Source: Candidatus Nitronereus thalassa
GTDB lineage: Bacteria > Nitrospirota > Nitrospiria > Nitrospirales > UBA8639
Length of the DNA stretch: 64,000 nt
Assembly (NCBI RefSeq): GCF_032191465.1
Contig: NZ_JAQOUE010000001.1
Coordinates: 3,069,501 to 3,133,500, forward strand
Direction of reading: 5' to 3'
Positions 30,113 to 38,696 of this stretch are shown in pieces. A model generated the notes under the pieces. That model saw only the letters and a list, made by a program, of their open reading frames with translations. It ran no database searches and was not told the origin of the DNA. Within the stretch, counting starts at the first letter, position 1, and each line of letters opens with the position of its first letter. The translations under genes and the position numbers were made by a program.

Positions 30113-30322
30113 ATGTTGAATTTCGTAAAACAATTCATTGAAGACGAAGAGGGAGCCTCGGCCGTGGAATATGGTCTATTAGTCGCATTGATGGCAGCTG
30201 CGGTGACAGCCGCAGTGGGAATTCTTGGCCCTGGACTTTCGACCACCTTTCAAGGTGTTGTTGATTCGATGACTTCTGCAACCACTCCTGCTCCTGCTCC
30301 CCCCACTACTCCTACTTCGTAG
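30113..30322 (+). CDS. flp: Flp-type pilin
   Basis: A 69-residue major pilin of the Tad pilus. It has the short leader, the prepilin cleavage region EDEEGASAVEYG (cut expected after the Gly, with Glu at +5 and Tyr next to it as in Flp pilins) and a single hydrophobic helix (LLVALMAAAVTAAVGILG). The C-terminal tail is short and rich in Pro, Thr and Ala. AAAGGAGAG precedes the ATG. The prepilin peptidase TadV is not in the window. Confidence 0.93.
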   Translation: MLNFVKQFIEDEEGASAVEYGLLVALMAAAVTAAVGILGPGLSTTFQGVVDSMTSATTPAPAPPTTPTS

Positions 30323-30478
30323 TGTGAAATGGTTGCTTGAGCGAGGAACACGTCAGGAATGAAAAAACCGAAGATTAGACGGTTTCGGGTTTGGTGTCGC
30401 GAATTTCGGTAGGGTGCCCGAAGTCAGGAGCGGGAATAAAATTTCCTATCTTTTATCGAGAAGTGGAGCGAAAGCTTA

Positions 30479-30979
30479 ATGGGTCGTCAAGGAAACAGTA
30501 GGTTCGATGGTGGTCAATCCACCATAGAGATGGCTTTGTTGCTCTTGCCGTTTTTGCTCATGGTGTTAGCCGTGATTGAGTTTGGTTGGTACTTTCTGCA
30601 TCAACATACCCTGCAGTTTGCCACACGAGAGGGGATGAGGCTGGCGCTGGTCGGTGAGCAGCTCCAAGACAGCCAAGGGAAACTGCTGACTCGAGAGGCA
30701 TCCATCATTCAGACCGTGAAGGATTACGCATCAGGAGTGATGGAAGGTGAACACCTTCAGGTGTGGATCTTTCAGGTGACGAGTACCTACGATGATCCCC
30801 ATGGGTGGGAGACACAGGCGCCAGTGGCTGGGGAACCTGGACAATATATGCGAGTCAAAGTGCGGCATGAACATCGTTTTGTGACCGAATTGATTGCCGG
30901 ATTTTTCCCCAATAAGTCCACCTTCCCGATGTGGGCTGAGGGTACCTTTCGCAATGAATTGTTCGATCCAGTGTCATGA
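30479..30979 (+). CDS. tadE: TadE-like minor pilin
   Basis: A 166-residue pseudopilin of the Tad system. The N-terminal motif GGQSTIEMALLLLPFLLMVL resembles the prepilin site and hydrophobic helix of TadE. FGWYFLHQHTLQFATREGMR matches the conserved stretch after it. The C-terminal part is soluble and probably extracytoplasmic. It starts 156 bases after flp, and an AAACCG-CGGTTT inverted repeat in that gap (about 30364-30384) could be a processing or attenuation hairpin. It overlaps the next gene by 4 bases (ATGA). Confidence 0.88.
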   Translation: MGRQGNSRFDGGQSTIEMALLLLPFLLMVLAVIEFGWYFLHQHTLQFATREGMRLALVGEQLQDSQGKLLTREASIIQTVKDYASGVMEGEHLQVWIFQVTSTYDDPHGWETQAPVAGEPGQYMRVKVRHEHRFVTELIAGFFPNKSTFPMWAEGTFRNELFDPVS

Positions 30980-31578
30980 AAATTTCTCGACTACAGCAAC
31001 AGGAAGGATTGGCCACTTTGGAGTTTTCCATGATGGCCACCGTGTTGCTGACCTTGGCCTGGGCGGTAATCGAATTTGGTTCTTTGCTTCAGGCTCAGGC
31101 GGTGGTGACAAACGTGACCAGGGAAGGGGGCTCTCTGGCATCAAGGGATCTGAAGACTGGGCCTGAATTGTTTTTGTTGCTCGAACGGTCAAGTTCCCCA
31201 TTGGAGTTTGAACAACATCCTCATCAATTCAAAATGTTCCTCGCACGTGTCCAAGCGGGTATTTCATCAGAATCTCCAGATCCCACATGTACCGTGTATG
31301 AGCACGGAGCTTTAAACAGTCCTAACGTCGTGTCCCCAGCGACTCACCCGCATTGCGGTCTCACTCCGGCATTATATGAGTGGTTGCAATTTAAAGAGCA
31401 GGCACAGGCTTCCGCGGTTCCTCAGTTAACCGTCGTCAGTGTGTATTATGCGCATCAGCCCTTGACGCCTCTCGATGGGTTCCTCTCGCTGAAAGAAAAT
31501 GGTGGTCTGTTAACTGTGGATCTCGACCAAGATTCAGTGAAGGATTCTATCCTTATCCAGAGTCAGGCTATTTTTTAG
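30976..31578 (+). CDS. Second TadE/TadF-like minor pilin
   Basis: A 200-residue TadE-family protein. The N-terminus has the pilin-like segment QEGLATLEFSMMATVLLTL, then LAWAVIEFGSLLQAQAVVTN, with the Glu expected after the processing site. The rest is a secreted domain with two cysteines (PTCTVYEHG, PHCGL) that may form a disulfide. Translation is coupled to the preceding tadE by an ATGA overlap. TadF and TadE are hard to distinguish by eye. Confidence 0.82.
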   Translation: MKISRLQQQEGLATLEFSMMATVLLTLAWAVIEFGSLLQAQAVVTNVTREGGSLASRDLKTGPELFLLLERSSSPLEFEQHPHQFKMFLARVQAGISSESPDPTCTVYEHGALNSPNVVSPATHPHCGLTPALYEWLQFKEQAQASAVPQLTVVSVYYAHQPLTPLDGFLSLKENGGLLTVDLDQDSVKDSILIQSQAIF

Positions 31579-31594
31579 TCGGTAGGTTTCCTCT

Positions 31595-32968
31595 ATGTCT
31601 AGCCGAATTCCCTTTACTCAGTCAGCTCTCACGAACCAACGAGGAAATTTTCTTGTGATGGCGTCTCTGACTCTGACCATGGTCATTGGGTTTGTCGTGT
31701 TAGGAGTCGAAGTGGGGCGTTGGTATGTGGTACGGGCCGAACTCTCAAAATCAGTGGATGCGATTGCGTTGTTGGGGGCTCAACATTTGTCCAACCCTCA
31801 TTTGAGCCTACCAGTACTTGTGCAAGAAATGGGGAGGGCAAATTTTCAGCCAGGGTTTTTGGGCACAGATGGCCCAGCGGTGTTTGCCGAAGAGGTTCAA
31901 TCTGATGGAACGATTCAGGTCACAGGCTACACCTCGGTCATCAACATGATGGCCTCAGTGCTTGAAACTCCAAAAAACAAAGGCGCGTACAAAAGGCAAA
32001 CGGTTGGATCATTAGGAGTGGCACAACAGCAGCCTGTGGAAATTGTCCTAATCCTAGATCGCTCGGCTTCCATGAGTTCAACATTTAATCCCCTAAATCC
32101 CGCGTCTCGATTTTCTCAACCCCCTATCGAAGATCTGAAAATAGCAGCCATCAACTTTTTAGAATTTTTTACCGCCACTCAAGAGACTGATCAAATGGCC
32201 TTGATCACCTTTGGAACGAATGTGAAGGTGGATGTTTCCATGGGGTCTGATTTTGTCGGGCCGATGTCGGATGTCATTTATGAATTGGAAGCGAATGGCT
32301 CGACGAATACAGAGGATGCATTGCATCAAGCCTCCGGCCCTGCAGGGTTTTCAGAATATCTCACGACTCCAGCCGAGCACCGAGCACAGCAATATGTGGT
32401 GTTGTTTTCCGATGGGTCCCCGACGGCGTTTCGTGCACCAGAGGCTTACCCCTTTATGAGAGAAGGACAGACGATCGATGATGCGGTTGTGACAACGAGG
32501 TCGAGCAATACCACGACCTTGTTCGATGCCGACACTGGGGAACCACTCGGAATCTATCAGTACCAAATGGGAGATGGCGAGACTCTTGGAATGACCCAAT
32601 GTGCAACCGGGAGCCCAGCTGTCGCCTATCTGACCACGAAATGGGGCGTGTTGGAAGATCCGGTGTATGGGATTCACAGCTACGAACCCATAGCCAACGT
32701 CGATCCTGAAGCTTGTGCAGGTGTCATCCCTGTAATGTTGGGGAGCTATGTGCAACATACCGCTCGGCAAATGGCTATAGATCGCGCGCAAGCGCTGAAA
32801 GATCGAGGGGTGAGGATTTATATTGTTGGATTGGGGGCAATCGATCAAGCTTTTTTGTCTGAGGTCGCCAGCGGAAAAGATTTCGAATTTTATACTTCAG
32901 ATCCAACTGGGCTCACCCAGATTTTTCAGCAGATCGCGACAAATATTAAACTTCGATTGGTTCGGTAA
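31595..32968 (+). CDS. tadG: TadG-like protein with von Willebrand A domain
   Basis: A 457-residue protein. The N-terminal 65 residues are the TadG/TadE-like membrane anchor (QRGNFLVMASLTLTMVIGFV, VEVGRWYVVRAELSKSVDA). From about residue 145 a vWA domain follows with the metal site DRSASMSS (DxSxS), the threonine region NGSTNTEDALHQA and the Asp loop VVLFSDGSP. A roughly 100-residue insertion sits inside the vWA fold between the SDGSP strand and the last helices. It probably presents an adhesion or assembly domain outside the cell. It lies 16 bases after the second TadE-like gene. Confidence 0.87.
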   Translation: MSSRIPFTQSALTNQRGNFLVMASLTLTMVIGFVVLGVEVGRWYVVRAELSKSVDAIALLGAQHLSNPHLSLPVLVQEMGRANFQPGFLGTDGPAVFAEEVQSDGTIQVTGYTSVINMMASVLETPKNKGAYKRQTVGSLGVAQQQPVEIVLILDRSASMSSTFNPLNPASRFSQPPIEDLKIAAINFLEFFTATQETDQMALITFGTNVKVDVSMGSDFVGPMSDVIYELEANGSTNTEDALHQASGPAGFSEYLTTPAEHRAQQYVVLFSDGSPTAFRAPEAYPFMREGQTIDDAVVTTRSSNTTTLFDADTGEPLGIYQYQMGDGETLGMTQCATGSPAVAYLTTKWGVLEDPVYGIHSYEPIANVDPEACAGVIPVMLGSYVQHTARQMAIDRAQALKDRGVRIYIVGLGAIDQAFLSEVASGKDFEFYTSDPTGLTQIFQQIATNIKLRLVR

Positions 32969-33103
32969 AAGGGGTTCTTGCCGATTTGAATACGTATCCC
33001 TCGTATGAGGAATTGCAATGGACTTGGTGTTTTCGATACCGTTGACATTGGAAGTTGGCCCTAGGTGAGGTCCCCCGTTCACGGCATTTGAAAGGTCAGT
33101 AAA

Positions 33104-33649
33104 GTGTTGAATGTTGGACGTTATGTCATCGTCATGGCCCTAGTCGGAATGTTGTTGCCATTGAGCAATACATCGGCCGCTACAGTGAGTGAAAGGGAGT
33201 CGCTCCGAGGATTGTCGGGGATTGTGTTGAAGCCGATGGTGTTCGTTTCGACTCCAACCAACGTCCATGAAGAATTGCCCTTGTCTGATCTGACGAGAGA
33301 AATAGAAAGTCAATTCCGAAAATCGGGAATGCTTCTCGACGAACAGGTGTCGGATGGGTCAACCGAGCGGCCGTATTTGGAAATTCAAGGAGCAGTCACA
33401 CAGATTGCGGCGAATTATTATGCCTACACGATTGTCATGGAGTTGCATCAAGAAGTTTTTCTGATGCGCAACGCCAGTCGTCCTTTGGTCGTGACCTGGA
33501 GTGAGGGAACGTTATCGACCGGAGATATTCAAAAGTTTCAGGACCGCATTCGATTGCTCGTCAGCATGTTTATCCAGGATTTCCAAACGATGAATGAATC
33601 TCGTTCTCCATCCCGGCCTCTTTCCTTGAGACCTTCTGGCGCCACATAA
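33104..33649 (+). CDS. Secreted protein of unknown function, end of Tad operon
   Basis: A 181-residue protein with a signal peptide (MALVGMLLPLSNTSAAT) and a mature domain (LPLSDLTREIESQFRKSG, RPYLEIQGAVTQIAANYYA, LVTWSEGTLSTGD). The pattern of alternating strands and an internal repeat of polar turns resembles small periplasmic proteins. No named family is recognised. It is placed 135 bases after tadG on the same strand and could be part of the pilus locus. The GTG start follows AAAGG by 8 bases; a TTG follows one codon later. Confidence 0.65.
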   Translation: MLNVGRYVIVMALVGMLLPLSNTSAATVSERESLRGLSGIVLKPMVFVSTPTNVHEELPLSDLTREIESQFRKSGMLLDEQVSDGSTERPYLEIQGAVTQIAANYYAYTIVMELHQEVFLMRNASRPLVVTWSEGTLSTGDIQKFQDRIRLLVSMFIQDFQTMNESRSPSRPLSLRPSGAT

Positions 33650-33725
33650 AGATATTATTGTTGTCCCGGACAATTACTCTCCACCATTGACAATTTTACC
33701 CACCAATTGACTTCAGGGCACTCAA

Positions 33726-34805
33726 TCACTCGGAATGGGGATTGGGGCTGATTTGCCATAAACTCATATCAATCGCTTCCCGAAGTTCTTGCATGCGTGG
33801 ATCATTCGATCGAGAGGTCCACGTCTTGACGCCAAGCGTTTTCAGAGGACCAACTGATCGTTGATCAGGTATTTTCCCAAGGGTTTTGACAATTTCAGTC
33901 TGAACCTGAAGATCGATCGTTGGGGAATCCACCATCGCAAGCAAGGGTGGGAGAATGGTCATGTCACCGCTTCGAGTGCCAATCTCACCTAAAGCATGCG
34001 CGGCGAGGGCTTTGATTTCATCGGAATCCGAATGTTGGAGGAGGTCCAAAAGAATCGGAGTGGCGGCGGTTCCCATAAAGCCCATCGCTTGCGTGGCATC
34101 CGGTGCGAGATCTTTTTGTGCCATGGTGGTTTGCAACGCCTGCAGCATCGGGGGACCAGGCGCTTTTTTTGCAAGCTTGAGAATCGTGTGTTTGGTGGCC
34201 AGACTACTGTCAGGTGAAGTCAACAATGAGGCCAAACGATCAGCCTGTTTCCACTCGGACAAAAGTTCGAGGGCAAAATCGTCGTCTTTGAGCACATCGG
34301 TGAGTTGTTCCAATGCATAGAGCCCGGAGTCCTTGTGTCCATTGGTTTGGGCAGCTTCCCACGAATCTTCAAATGTGGTGCGAACCTCCTGCCGCCAGGG
34401 TCCGACCTGACCTTCAATGCTGTAGGAAAACTGACAAGCCGGCCCTTTCCAATGCCGAGAGGGGCTGCCGGGTTGATCCGCATCCCCACCGATTTTGGTC
34501 ATAGCCACGATGGACCGGCGCTCCTCGCATTTCACCTTGAGCACGGCATCATGCGGTTGGGTTGGTGAATCGACCACCGTGAGTCCAAAGGATTTCACGC
34601 GATCAGAGATTGCACGATGAATCGTCTCGCTATTTGCTCGCCCTTTTTCAGTAAGGGCGAGAGTGTGGATGTGAATCGTTTGAGCGGTTTTTAAGCGTTC
34701 TATTTGTTCAGGTGTGTGCGCGTTGCGTCGCGCGAAGGGTTCCGGGGGGTTCACCGCCGATAACAAGGTGAAAACGAGCAAAAGATACGGCAACACAATC
34801 CTCAT
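33726..34805 (-). CDS. Secreted HEAT-repeat protein
   Basis: A 359-residue protein with a signal peptide (IVLPYLLLVFTLLSAVN). An N-terminal domain of unknown type (about 35-165) has two cysteines (VKCEERR, GPACQFSY). About five HEAT-like helical repeats follow (LLDLLQHSDSDEIKALAAHA, LGEIGTRSGDMTILPPLLAM, VQTEIVKTLGKIPDQRSVGP). HEAT arrays bind proteins; the partner is unknown. GGGAG lies upstream of the ATG. It is convergent with the Tad-linked gene. The 34806-35031 gap to the divergent STAS gene contains no other gene. Confidence 0.75.
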   Translation of the reverse strand: MRIVLPYLLLVFTLLSAVNPPEPFARRNAHTPEQIERLKTAQTIHIHTLALTEKGRANSETIHRAISDRVKSFGLTVVDSPTQPHDAVLKVKCEERRSIVAMTKIGGDADQPGSPSRHWKGPACQFSYSIEGQVGPWRQEVRTTFEDSWEAAQTNGHKDSGLYALEQLTDVLKDDDFALELLSEWKQADRLASLLTSPDSSLATKHTILKLAKKAPGPPMLQALQTTMAQKDLAPDATQAMGFMGTAATPILLDLLQHSDSDEIKALAAHALGEIGTRSGDMTILPPLLAMVDSPTIDLQVQTEIVKTLGKIPDQRSVGPLKTLGVKTWTSRSNDPRMQELREAIDMSLWQISPNPHSE

Positions 34806-35031
34806 GTGTAATGTACTCCCTTTGGATGATGATAATAGGCAAGATCTTCATGATTTGGGGAGCATGAAAATATGCTCTAAATTCAATGTACCATAGTTGA
34901 ATGTTTTTACGCAGCCCGCGTCAGGCCATGAGTCCTCGAGGTGTGAGGACCAACAAGTGTCAAGTGTTTGAAAGAAAGCACCGAAACAATGGAGAAAGCA
35001 GACAAATAAGATTCTCAGAGGGATACCATGT

Positions 35032-35379
35032 ATGGTGATTTCTGAACAACAGGTGAACAATGAAGTCATCATTGAGACGATCGTCGGACGGTTCGATCAG
35101 AATGCTCGACAAGAATATAAGTGGCGAATGGATTTAGCCATCAACGCCGGATATCGCCATGTCATTTTGGATGTCACGGAGGTGACCTTTATTGATAGTG
35201 CGGCCCTGGGATGGCTGGTGCTCTCTCAACGAAAATTAAATCGGGTACAGGGAAGAATGAGTCTGATTGTGCAGGACGGGATTGTGCGGGATATTCTGAA
35301 TATTACGGAGGTGGGGGATTGGATCCCTGTCTTTCGCACCCAACAAGAAGCCCTCAAGGCTAAGTGGGAGAAATCATGA
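35032..35379 (+). CDS. STAS-domain protein coupled to PilZ gene
   Basis: A 115-residue SpoIIAA-like protein: NNEVIIETIVGRFDQNARQE, HVILDVTEVTFIDSAALGWL (phosphorylatable Ser near residue 56) and GRMSLIVQDGIVRDILNITE. It overlaps the PilZ gene by 4 bases (ATGA), so the two are made together. This suggests that a partner-switching signal and a cyclic-di-GMP signal meet here, but that is inference. AGAGGG precedes the ATG. It is a paralogue of the STAS gene at 17365. Confidence 0.88.
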   Translation: MVISEQQVNNEVIIETIVGRFDQNARQEYKWRMDLAINAGYRHVILDVTEVTFIDSAALGWLVLSQRKLNRVQGRMSLIVQDGIVRDILNITEVGDWIPVFRTQQEALKAKWEKS

Positions 35380-35753
35380 AAAGTGAACGACGAAAAACTC
35401 CACGCGTTGAGACTCTTTCCGAGAAGTTTCCTTCCGCAGAAGTTCGAGCGAGCCATAATCAGTCCATCGTGGCCAAATGCCTCAACCTTAGCCGTCATGG
35501 GGCCCTTTTGGAATTAGATCGTCGTGGAACAGTCCGTTTTCGTGTTGATGAGCAAGTGTCAGTGAAGCTCCGTCTTCCGCAAGACGTCGTGTGGGTGGCA
35601 GGAATCGTTCGCCATTGTTATGGCTCAAGGCTCGGAGTATTTTTCCCTGCCGGAGTAGGAAAGGCACTGAACAGTCCCACTCATATTTCTCGCAAAGCCA
35701 GTCAGTTGGCAACCCACCGTCGCGCACCCCAAGAAATTCTTCAAGCGTTATAG
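35376..35753 (+). CDS. PilZ-domain protein
   Basis: A 125-residue PilZ domain, probably binding cyclic di-GMP. The N-terminal RRKTPR supplies the RxxxR arginines, and NLSRHGALLE corresponds to the (D/N)xSxxG motif. The following beta-barrel strands are VSVKLRLPQDVVWVAGIV and GSRLGVFF. The ATG at 35376 has GGGAG five bases upstream and overlaps the STAS stop. It is a short stand-alone PilZ adaptor with no attached effector domain. Confidence 0.83.
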   Translation: MKSERRKTPRVETLSEKFPSAEVRASHNQSIVAKCLNLSRHGALLELDRRGTVRFRVDEQVSVKLRLPQDVVWVAGIVRHCYGSRLGVFFPAGVGKALNSPTHISRKASQLATHRRAPQEILQAL

Positions 35754-35924
35754 TCTCGCGTTTCAATTCTCGCCATTCTCAGGCACTCAATCTTTTTGAG
35801 TTTCCTGCAATTTCCCTTTCTGTGTTGCCATAGTGTGGCAATTGACCACAAATGAAAATCTACGACAAGGCTAGGTGAATTATCTGCTTGGGTGTTTCTG
35901 AGGAAGATTACGGCCCTGGTCGAT

Positions 35925-36473
35925 TTACGATCGAGTTCGCCGATTGGAAGTCGGGCGGTGGGCCTGCCGTTTGCGTGAGGACATGGGGGGCGCGGGGGTA
36001 GTGGTCGACAATGAACAATCAAGTCGAGGGGCTTCTCGATCCAACAATTTGAATAAGTGAATTTCCGCGATGCGATTGTCGTTGATGCCCATGGCTTCGC
36101 ACACGGCATCCTGGGCGATTTTCAGCCCGCCGTCCAAGTCTCGTCTCAACAACGAGGGAAAATAAAATTGGAGCGACAGCGCGAGGTAGTGGGATTGGGC
36201 AGAGTGAAGAAAAGTGGCACGATGTGGCGATTGCGCTAGGGCGCTGAGCAACAGTTGTGCGATGGAAGATTTATATCGACGCCCGGTGGAAGACAGCACG
36301 CGTCGGCCATTCACGGTGGCATATTGAGTGTTAATGCTAGGAGGCAGCGGCAAGGAAAAAACAAACCGAGTTGGTGTGACCTTCACCGAAGTATTCGGGA
36401 TACCTGAAAGGGCTGACGTGAGAAGCGAAGAACGTGTGCGCTGACGTGAGGATCGGAAGGAGGGGGCCGCCAC
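35925..36473 (-). CDS. rusA: RusA-type Holliday junction resolvase
   Basis: Endonuclease that cuts four-way DNA junctions. It has the family signature RRDLDGGLKIAQDAVCEAMG, then INDNRIAEI, with the catalytic aspartates in RDLD, QDAV and NDNR, after the N-terminal FSLPLPPSINTQYA. The RusA domain covers about residues 37-150. The first 30 residues and the last 25 are basic and low in complexity. It starts 11 bases after mraZ on the same strand. The GTG at 36473 is assumed; a GTG at the segment KVTPTRF would remove the odd N-terminus. RusA is often phage-borne, but nothing else here is phage-like. Confidence 0.8.
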   Translation of the reverse strand: MAAPSFRSSRQRTRSSLLTSALSGIPNTSVKVTPTRFVFSLPLPPSINTQYATVNGRRVLSSTGRRYKSSIAQLLLSALAQSPHRATFLHSAQSHYLALSLQFYFPSLLRRDLDGGLKIAQDAVCEAMGINDNRIAEIHLFKLLDREAPRLDCSLSTTTPAPPMSSRKRQAHRPTSNRRTRS

Positions 36474-36484
36474 GGGCTATTGAA

Positions 36485-36925
36485 TCAAAGCATGTTCAGC
36501 ATTTTGCCGAGATTGTTTTCAAATTCCTCATCATGCTGGATGAGATACCGTCGCCATTCCGAGGGATTCCAAATCTCCAATTTGTGATACATCCCCACCA
36601 AAACCACTTCGAGATCGTCTTCAATGGGAATGGTTTTTCGGAGTCGGCCCGGGATGAGAATGCGCCCGGTTTTGTCGATATCCGAGGATGCTGCTTCCGA
36701 CACCACAAAGTGCATGAACAGGCGACTTTGGTTTTCGTCAAACGTCTCTTTGGCTTTGGCCAGAACCGTTTCCCATTGTTTGACGGAATAGGCGGATAAG
36801 GGTTGTTCCTGGCCTTTCACAAAAATAATGCGCTCGCCTTCGGCTTCCAACTGTTCGCGAAGCGGGCTAGGAAGGATGAAGCGACCCTTCTCGTCTAACT
36901 TGCAATGGTACTGGCCAGCAAACAT
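36485..36925 (-). CDS. mraZ: Transcriptional regulator MraZ
   Basis: A 146-residue member of the MraZ/AbrB family that normally controls the division and cell-wall (dcw) cluster. Two swapped-hairpin repeats are visible: MFAGQYHCKLDEKGRFILPS, then ISDIDKTGRILIPGRL-like residues in the second half (DIDKTGRILIPGRLRKTI). Its usual neighbour rsmH (mraW) is missing; rusA follows instead. The TGGGN-type direct repeats bound by MraZ are not seen upstream. The ATG at 36925 matches the family N-terminus exactly. Confidence 0.92.
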   Translation of the reverse strand: MFAGQYHCKLDEKGRFILPSPLREQLEAEGERIIFVKGQEQPLSAYSVKQWETVLAKAKETFDENQSRLFMHFVVSEAASSDIDKTGRILIPGRLRKTIPIEDDLEVVLVGMYHKLEIWNPSEWRRYLIQHDEEFENNLGKMLNML

Positions 36926-36979
36926 GGAGTAGTCAATCCCGATGTGAAAATGATTCGCGACTGCGCAATAGTCAAAACC

Positions 36980-37008
36980 AGGTTAGGAAAATTACCTAGT
37001 AATGTCAA
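36980..37008 (-). promoter_or_regulatory. Promoter of mraZ-rusA
   Basis: On the minus strand, a perfect -35 TTGACA (37003-37008) and TAACCT (36980-36985) are separated by 17 bases. The predicted leader is about 50 bases. It lies between comF and mraZ, so the pair can be expressed independently of comF. Confidence 0.5.
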
Positions 37009-37029
37009 GTAATACTTTTAGTTTCACTG

Positions 37030-37767
37030 CTAGACCATTCGCGCCAATGTTTCCACGAACACGTCGGCTGCTCCAGCTTTGCGAAGGGTTTTCGCGCATT
37101 CATTGATCGTTGTCCCCGTCGTATAAACATCATCCACCAGCAATACCTGTTTCCCGGACACGACCTCTGGGCGAGTGACGGCAAAAGACTTTCGCAAGTT
37201 CTTGAGTCTTGCGGCTCGCTTCAATGTGGTTTGCGGAACGGTAGGGTGCGTGCGGACCAAAATATTCCACATCACCGGTAGGCCGAGACAATGACTCAAG
37301 CGTTCGGCCAATAAGAGGGATTGATTGTATTCCCGCTCTCTCAGTCGTGTCGGGTGGAGGGGCACGGCGATAATCCCATCAATACTTTGCGGCAAATCCC
37401 AAGCGGAAGCCATGAGTTGCGCGAGTGGTTTCGCGAGTCGAACTTTGCCGTGATATTTGAATTGACTGATGGCATCCTTCAGAACACCCTGATAGGCGTA
37501 GGGCGTGCACGCCTTGGTAAAAGCGGGTGGGCGTTGCCGACATCGCCCACAAAGGTGCTGAGGGCTGTGAGTGAGTGTGGATGCCGAGGAAAACGGAAGA
37601 TGGCAGCGGGGGCATTTGGGCTCAGGTAAAACAGAAATAGTTCCCCAGCAAGGCTCGCAAAAATAGGGAATCGCATTATCCAACAGCGCTTCGCCACAAC
37701 TGAGACAAGGAGTGGGAAAAAGCGTATGAAGCACACGATGCAACAGTCGAGCAGAAGTCACCGTCAT
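37030..37767 (-). CDS. ComF-family phosphoribosyltransferase-like protein
   Basis: A 245-residue protein of the ComF family linked to DNA uptake and recombination. The N-terminus has a zinc-binding set (CLSCGEALL, CEPCWG, CPRCHLPF, CGRCRQR), and the C-terminus the phosphoribosyltransferase loop VLLVDDVYTTGTTINECAKT near residue 205. YQGVLKDAISQFKYHG is the family hallmark. A close match to competence ComFC is clear, though whether the cell is competent cannot be judged. It is the first gene of a minus-strand run ahead of mraZ. Confidence 0.9.
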   Translation of the reverse strand: MTVTSARLLHRVLHTLFPTPCLSCGEALLDNAIPYFCEPCWGTISVLPEPKCPRCHLPFSSASTLTHSPQHLCGRCRQRPPAFTKACTPYAYQGVLKDAISQFKYHGKVRLAKPLAQLMASAWDLPQSIDGIIAVPLHPTRLREREYNQSLLLAERLSHCLGLPVMWNILVRTHPTVPQTTLKRAARLKNLRKSFAVTRPEVVSGKQVLLVDDVYTTGTTINECAKTLRKAGAADVFVETLARMV

Positions 37768-37979
37768 GCGGATTCGAGCCTCGAGGAAAGGATGTACACG
37801 ACTCTAGGAAAAGGCCTTCAGGCCGTCAAGTCCAGGACATCAGGGTGGCAGTATCCCAAGAAACACGAAGGCCAAAGGGCCCAACATTTGGACCCTGTAC
37901 TAACGGTATGATATAGGAAGGATTGTCTACCCATCGATGAAGGTTTCCAGGAAATCACCACCATTGGGATTGAGCGAGC

Positions 37980-38696
37980 GTGATTAAATTAGAACGCGTG
38001 TGTAAGGAATACCGGCGGGGAACCGTGGTCATCCGGGCTCTCGACGAGGCCACGATTAACATTGGCGACGGCGAGTTCTGTGCTGTGATGGGACCCAGCG
38101 GAAGCGGAAAAAGCACTCTATTAAACGTGATAGCCGGGTTGGATACCATCTCATCCGGAGAAATTTTTCTGGATGGCCAGCCGGTCCGGGGAAGTTCAGA
38201 TGCAGAATGGACGAGGCGACGGCGGGAATGGATGGGCATGGTGTTTCAGTCCTTTCATTTAGTACCGGGATTGACCGCTTCGGAAAATGTGGGGCTGCCC
38301 CTTCAGTTCAACGGACAATCCTCGACATTCATTCGTCAACGAGTAAAGGAAGTCTTGGAGATGGTGGGTCTTGGGCATCGGCAGAACCATCGACCAAGCG
38401 AATTATCAGGTGGAGAACAGCAACGGGTGGCCATTGCCCGAGCCGTGGTGCATCGGCCTCGGGTGCTTTTGGCCGACGAGCCAACGGGCAATCTCGACTC
38501 TCACCAGGGAGCGGAAATCGTGGAATTGCTGCATCGCATTGCCAAAGCTGCCGGACAGACGGTCATTCTCGTGACGCATTCGGAAGCCGCCGCACGGGTC
38601 GGAGATACCCTGTATGCGTTACAAGATGGGCAACTCAAACCTAAAAGTTTACCGCAACTCGCCACCATTGGTGGATCAAGGATGGAGTCCTCATGA
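37980..38696 (+). CDS. ABC transporter ATP-binding protein (LolD/MacB type)
   Basis: A 238-residue ATPase of the FtsE/LolD/MacB group. Walker A is [12 protein letters not shown] near residue 37, the Q loop is in [20 protein letters not shown], the signature is [14 protein letters not shown], Walker B is [12 protein letters not shown] and the H-loop is VTHSE. Its partner is very probably the FtsX-type permease at 40041 on the same strand, although pyrD and an opposite-strand regulator lie between. GTG start. It overlaps pyrD by 4 bases (ATGA), so the two proteins are translationally coupled. Confidence 0.93.
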   Translation: MIKLERVCKEYRRGTVVIRALDEATINIGDGEFCAVMGPSGSGKSTLLNVIAGLDTISSGEIFLDGQPVRGSSDAEWTRRRREWMGMVFQSFHLVPGLTASENVGLPLQFNGQSSTFIRQRVKEVLEMVGLGHRQNHRPSELSGGEQQRVAIARAVVHRPRVLLADEPTGNLDSHQGAEIVELLHRIAKAAGQTVILVTHSEAAARVGDTLYALQDGQLKPKSLPQLATIGGSRMESS

